A stretch of DNA of 6,724 nucleotides, from NCBI GenBank assembly GCA_004299495.1, contig SCPY01000010.1, positions 1 to 6,724 on the forward strand, in the 5' to 3' direction. Position numbers and translations under genes: made by a program. The notes under the pieces were generated by a model. The model was given only the letters and a program-made list of their open reading frames with translations. It did no database searches and had not been told where the DNA came from. Position 1 is the stretch's first letter, and each line of letters begins with the position of its first letter. Positions 6,401 through 6,724 of this stretch are shown in pieces. Source of the stretch: a bacterium (lineage in GTDB: Bacteria; Omnitrophota; Gorgyraeia; Gygaellales; UBA12090).

Positions 6401-6724
6401 AAAAAGGAGGGGCAGTCAGGCCTTCCCTGGCGATGGTGGCAAAGAAGCTGGGGGTAGCCCCGGAAGCTCTGGCGGATTTGATTAAAAATAAGCGCTTAGG
6501 CACCTGGGATGAATATATGATTAAGGCGGAGAGTGAAATTGCCGAAGGGGCCGGCAGGCAGCATCCGGCCAGCGCGGACATTATCGCGCGTGGTTTCATT
6601 GATAACCCCGAAGCTAAGCAGGATACCCTGCCCCAAATATTATCCTTATTCTTTGAGTTTGATGCGCACCTGCAAAAAGGCGTGGTGGAGGCGGTCTTTA
6701 AATTAAAAAGAGACGGCCGGGAGG
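1..6724 (+). CDS. Internal fragment of a giant multi-domain protein (GH13-like, kinase-like, CPBP protease-like, alpha/beta hydrolase modules)
   Basis: Frame 1 is open across all 2,241 complete codons, with no in-frame stop and neither terminus present, so this is the middle of a larger gene. Translating it throughout gives continuous protein-like sequence: a divergent GH13 barrel, a kinase-like fold, a polytopic CPBP/CAAX-protease-like region, an alpha/beta hydrolase with a Ser-Asp-His triad, and helical modules. Ser-Ser-Pro linkers separate most blocks. Family motifs occur in the right order within each module, which argues against a spurious reading. No start can be chosen because the gene begins upstream. 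Giant genes of this style are known from Omnitrophota; the organism assignment is inference. The overall role is unknown, but membrane segments at residues ~1155-1335 imply a membrane-tethered protein. The frame and coding status are near certain; the overall function is not. Confidence 0.97.
493..1872 (+). other. Divergent GH13 (alpha-amylase family) TIM-barrel domain
   Basis: Residues ~165-624. GH13 enzymes act on alpha-glucans by a retaining mechanism using an Asp nucleophile, a Glu acid/base and a second Asp. Landmarks in order: a helix-strand unit ending in SGVNELYLNWLF (191-200); NNFSIYSMFRLNP (249-261) followed by EEDLKDFIDKANSLGIK, like the amylase segment before conserved region I; region I as IIVDLIPV (286-293); a GVSGFRVDLPHEH stretch (397-409) matching region II with R402 and nucleophile D404; EFIMETYT (456-463) with E460 as acid/base; and PTNFDQISL (520-528) with D524 matching region IV. 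All three catalytic acids are therefore placed. The Asn-His of region I and the His of the usual NHD are replaced, the latter by Phe523, so it is a distant member that may have altered specificity or be inactive. The substrate cannot be read from the sequence. Confidence 0.8.
1873..2160 (+). other. Beta-rich C-terminal domain of the GH13-like module (domain C-like)
   Basis: Residues ~625-720 follow the barrel and contain alternating hydrophobic strands: ETIALAWKT (639-647), HWVVLAASLKP (651-661), SVDVYLPEGI (667-676), SYSLQLKF (702-709) and YKILLLSP (714-721). This is the layout of the beta-sandwich domain C that closes most GH13 enzymes, where it stabilises the barrel or binds sugar. The final strand runs directly into the first SSP linker, so this is the module's C-terminal edge. 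Assignment is by position and strand pattern only; no ligand-binding residues are identified. Confidence 0.6.
2161..2220 (+). repeat. Ser-Ser-Pro interdomain linker 1
   Basis: Residues 721-740 contain two copies of the motif, PASSPI (722-727) and TSSPLI (734-739), in a Pro/Ser-rich, poorly folding stretch. It separates the GH13-like module from the kinase-like module. It is one of four related linkers in this window (the others are near residues 1127-1140, 1861-1868 and 2099-2106). It probably acts as a flexible tether. The similarity is in the short protein motif and partly in the DNA (gcctccag or gcttccag followed by a Pro codon). Confidence 0.75.
2221..2625 (+). other. Helical lead-in segment before the kinase-like domain
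   Basis: Residues ~741-875. After a short strand-like LIIQLGGPAQF, the sequence is helical: YYLIKEAWHLLDKPLLEER, REKERLRQVAGELRQFF, then VRRNAALALNLISQRFP (803-819), which resembles one HEAT-like helix. A second helical stretch (DEFEEIFEKF, YYIERAFLRGMFLENTL) leads into the kinase-like fold. It could be a helical scaffold or a regulatory extension of that domain. One HEAT-like helix is not enough to call a repeat array, and no catalytic residue is visible. Confidence 0.5.
2626..3366 (+). other. Protein-kinase-like (APH/UbiB type) domain, possibly a pseudokinase
   Basis: Residues ~876-1122. Kinase-like folds transfer the ATP gamma-phosphate to proteins or small molecules. Landmarks in order: SGVSKNVYQVILL (884-896), resembling the nucleotide loop of APH-type kinases; PFALSVIRA (905-913), the beta3 strand; a helix GEIYNRFREIRELY (931-944) in the alphaC place; a hinge-like MSAQWIDSPTLEDIL (987-1001); the catalytic loop DPHPANILVD (1041-1050), very like the DPHPGN of UbiB/ABC1 and the D-x-H-x-x-N of APH and fructosamine kinases; and IVDFGG (1058-1063) as DFG. 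Catalytic D1041, metal-binding N1046 and D1060 are thus present. The beta3 lysine position is occupied by Ser909, an odd loss that suggests weak activity, pseudokinase status or rewired ATP contacts. SGGGGGS (897-903) lies in the beta2-beta3 turn. The UbiB KxGQ motif is not seen, so this is not a UbiB orthologue. Substrate unknown. Confidence 0.78.
3367..3447 (+). repeat. Ser-Ser-Pro interdomain linker 2
   Basis: Residues ~1123-1149 contain TSSPD (1127-1131) and TASSPV (1135-1140), followed by a short charged stretch before the first membrane segment. It is the same motif type as the other three linkers, again with two copies as in linker 1. It separates the kinase-like module from the membrane module, and the rise in GC content starts near here. 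Confidence 0.75.
3448..4020 (+). other. CPBP/CAAX-protease-like intramembrane domain
   Basis: Residues ~1150-1340. CPBP family members are polytopic membrane metalloproteases (CAAX prenyl protease type II relatives). The clearest signature is AAAGEEFIYRGIPL (1234-1247), matching the family's EExxxR motif with E1238, E1239 and R1243. Hydrophobic segments fit membrane helices at about 1154-1177 (starting GIFYFAALAAIMAS), 1244-1276, 1296-1315 and 1316-1335. The usual FxxxH second motif is not clear: FALAV (1264-1268) has Val where His is expected. Histidines at 1285 and 1290, with D1293 and N1296/N1297 (LPHLQRYHGADLMNN), could form the later metal-binding motif but the spacing is not canonical. 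The domain family is well supported, proteolytic activity is not. This is the only clearly membrane-spanning part of the window, so it fixes the protein in a membrane. Confidence 0.72.
4063..5070 (+). other. Alpha/beta hydrolase domain with intact-looking Ser-Asp-His triad
   Basis: Residues ~1355-1690. Alpha/beta hydrolases are esterases, lipases, acyltransferases or related enzymes. The first core strand and oxyanion-loop area is ELVIFVPGLMPWAIW (1371-1385), with PG in place of the usual HG. The second strand SGVVVYELGSRP (1398-1409) follows. The nucleophile elbow is PAAYSFGCRMLLLL (1472-1485), with S1476 in an A-Y-S-F-G setting close to G-x-S-x-G. The acid is D1646 in AWLIVSKSDQIAPW (1638-1651), on a strand as expected, and the base is H1672 or H1673 in TIGGHHL (1668-1674). 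About 170 residues separate Ser from Asp; this includes a basic helical insert (~1495-1580), probably a cap that may touch the membrane. It lies directly after the membrane module with no SSP linker, so the two may work as one membrane-anchored unit. The substrate is unknown; lipid or acyl ester is a guess from context. Confidence 0.75.
5098..5562 (+). other. Unrecognised domain after the alpha/beta hydrolase
   Basis: Residues ~1700-1854. It starts with a helix-and-strand stretch (DSLTDSFEIRLREGHYEY), then a helix (REQNRFLEQINTMLGAL), a segment with SRIAVSFTLADTLLRGG (1764-1780), and SPVRLIIYAGIFNSG (1791-1805) followed by LLYDLLISRLGKG (1815-1827). The mixed strand/helix pattern and conserved-looking glycines suggest a folded domain, but I do not recognise a family or a catalytic motif. 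It ends at the third SSP linker. It may be a C-terminal extension of the hydrolase module, since no linker divides them. Confidence 0.5.
5563..5634 (+). repeat. Ser-Ser-Pro interdomain linker 3
   Basis: Residues ~1855-1878, rich in Ala, Pro, Gly and Ser, with the motif PAASSSPV at 1861-1868 and a Pro/Glu-rich tail. It matches linker 4 (PASSSPL, 2100-2106) most closely, with three serines in each, whereas linkers 1 and 2 have two. It divides the high-GC membrane/hydrolase block from the following helical module. Confidence 0.75.
5635..6276 (+). other. All-helical module of unknown function, ending in a possible coiled coil
   Basis: Residues ~1879-2092, bounded on both sides by SSP linkers. 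It opens with a hydrophobic helix (HLTLLLYLLHSGMLPHYIY, 1881-1899), too short and too interrupted to be called a clear membrane span. Then come amphipathic helices: REAVAEHLNEGEIESLQVKL, APEELKKRLPQLLQNQELY (1967-1985), STLLWLFEYAKSRKF and RRRIAEKILIQLKML. The last ~40 residues, including TLKDVQDEIAKLRREAD (2072-2088), have the charge and heptad-like spacing of a short coiled coil. No enzyme motif is visible. A scaffold or protein-binding role is possible but not shown. Confidence 0.6.
6277..6342 (+). repeat. Ser-Ser-Pro interdomain linker 4
   Basis: Residues ~2093-2114 with PPASSSPLEGS (2099-2109), then a Gly/Glu/Ser-rich tail. It is nearly identical in its core to linker 3 and shares its position at a module border. 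The DNA core (gcctccagttctccg) resembles that of linkers 1 and 3 (gcctccagccct and gcttccagctcgcct), so common descent of the linkers by module duplication or shuffling is possible. Confidence 0.75.
6343..6724 (+). other. Partial helical module with a weak helix-turn-helix-like stretch
   Basis: Residues ~2115-2241, cut by the window end. It begins with a helix (ESVILNAIIELILNRKG, 2115-2131), a basic stretch (KGKAKKGG), then SLAMVAKKLGVAPEALADL (2142-2160), which has the spacing of a helix-turn-helix (Ala, Gly and hydrophobic positions as in small DNA-binding folds). Such stretches also arise by chance in helical proteins, and DNA binding would be odd for a membrane-tethered giant protein, so a structural helix pair is at least as likely. 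The remainder is helical and featureless. The frame is still open at the last codon. Confidence 0.5.

Noticed and set aside
6401..6435. Purine-rich AAAAAAGGAGGGG upstream of an in-frame ATG, resembling a ribosome binding site with a new gene start
   Set aside because: It encodes a Lys/Gly-rich stretch in the open frame; there is no upstream stop codon, and the motif would be expected by chance from AAA and GGA codons. Internal initiation cannot be excluded but has no support.
6111..6599. 162-codon ORF on the minus strand
   Set aside because: It is antisense to the last two modules, is Ser/Ala/Leu-rich as expected from a reversed helical coding sequence, and has no motif.

Overview
The whole 6,724-base window is the inside of one giant protein gene on the + strand. 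Frame 1 reads through 2,241 codons (bases 1-6723) with no stop codon, and neither the start nor the stop of the gene lies in the window. Every other long ORF is a shadow of this frame. I see no tRNA, rRNA, CRISPR array, insertion sequence, promoter or terminator, and no intergenic DNA. Residue numbers below count from base 1 (residue n = bases 3n-2 to 3n).

Organism: the style suggests an uncultivated bacterium of the Omnitrophota (OP3) group. Reasons are a very long multi-domain ORF, modules separated by short low-complexity linkers built on Ser-Ser-Pro followed by Leu, Val, Ile or Asp, and mixed GC content. Giant multi-domain proteins are known from that phylum, but the linker signature rests on recalled pattern, so the assignment is an inference.

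Layout: (1) residues 1-165, a helical segment. (2) Residues ~165-720, a divergent GH13 (alpha-amylase family) TIM barrel with a C-terminal beta domain. (3) SSP linker. (4) Residues ~741-1120, a helical lead followed by a protein-kinase-like domain of APH/UbiB type, with DPHPAN and DFG motifs but Ser at the usual beta3 Lys position. (5) SSP linker. (6) Residues ~1150-1340, a membrane domain of the CPBP/CAAX protease type with EExxYR. (7) Residues ~1355-1690, an alpha/beta hydrolase with a visible Ser-Asp-His triad. (8) Residues ~1700-1855, an unrecognised domain. (9) SSP linker. (10) Residues ~1879-2090, a helical module. (11) SSP linker. (12) Residues ~2115-2241, another helical module with a weak helix-turn-helix-like stretch, running off the end.

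The modules look like parts shuffled into one polypeptide: linkers mark the joints, and base composition shifts near the joint before the membrane module. The membrane segments mean the soluble domains on either side are tethered to a membrane. A plausible but unproven picture is an envelope-associated giant protein combining carbohydrate, phosphotransfer-like, protease-like and esterase/lipase-like modules. Several modules keep only part of their catalytic set, so some may be binding or structural derivatives.
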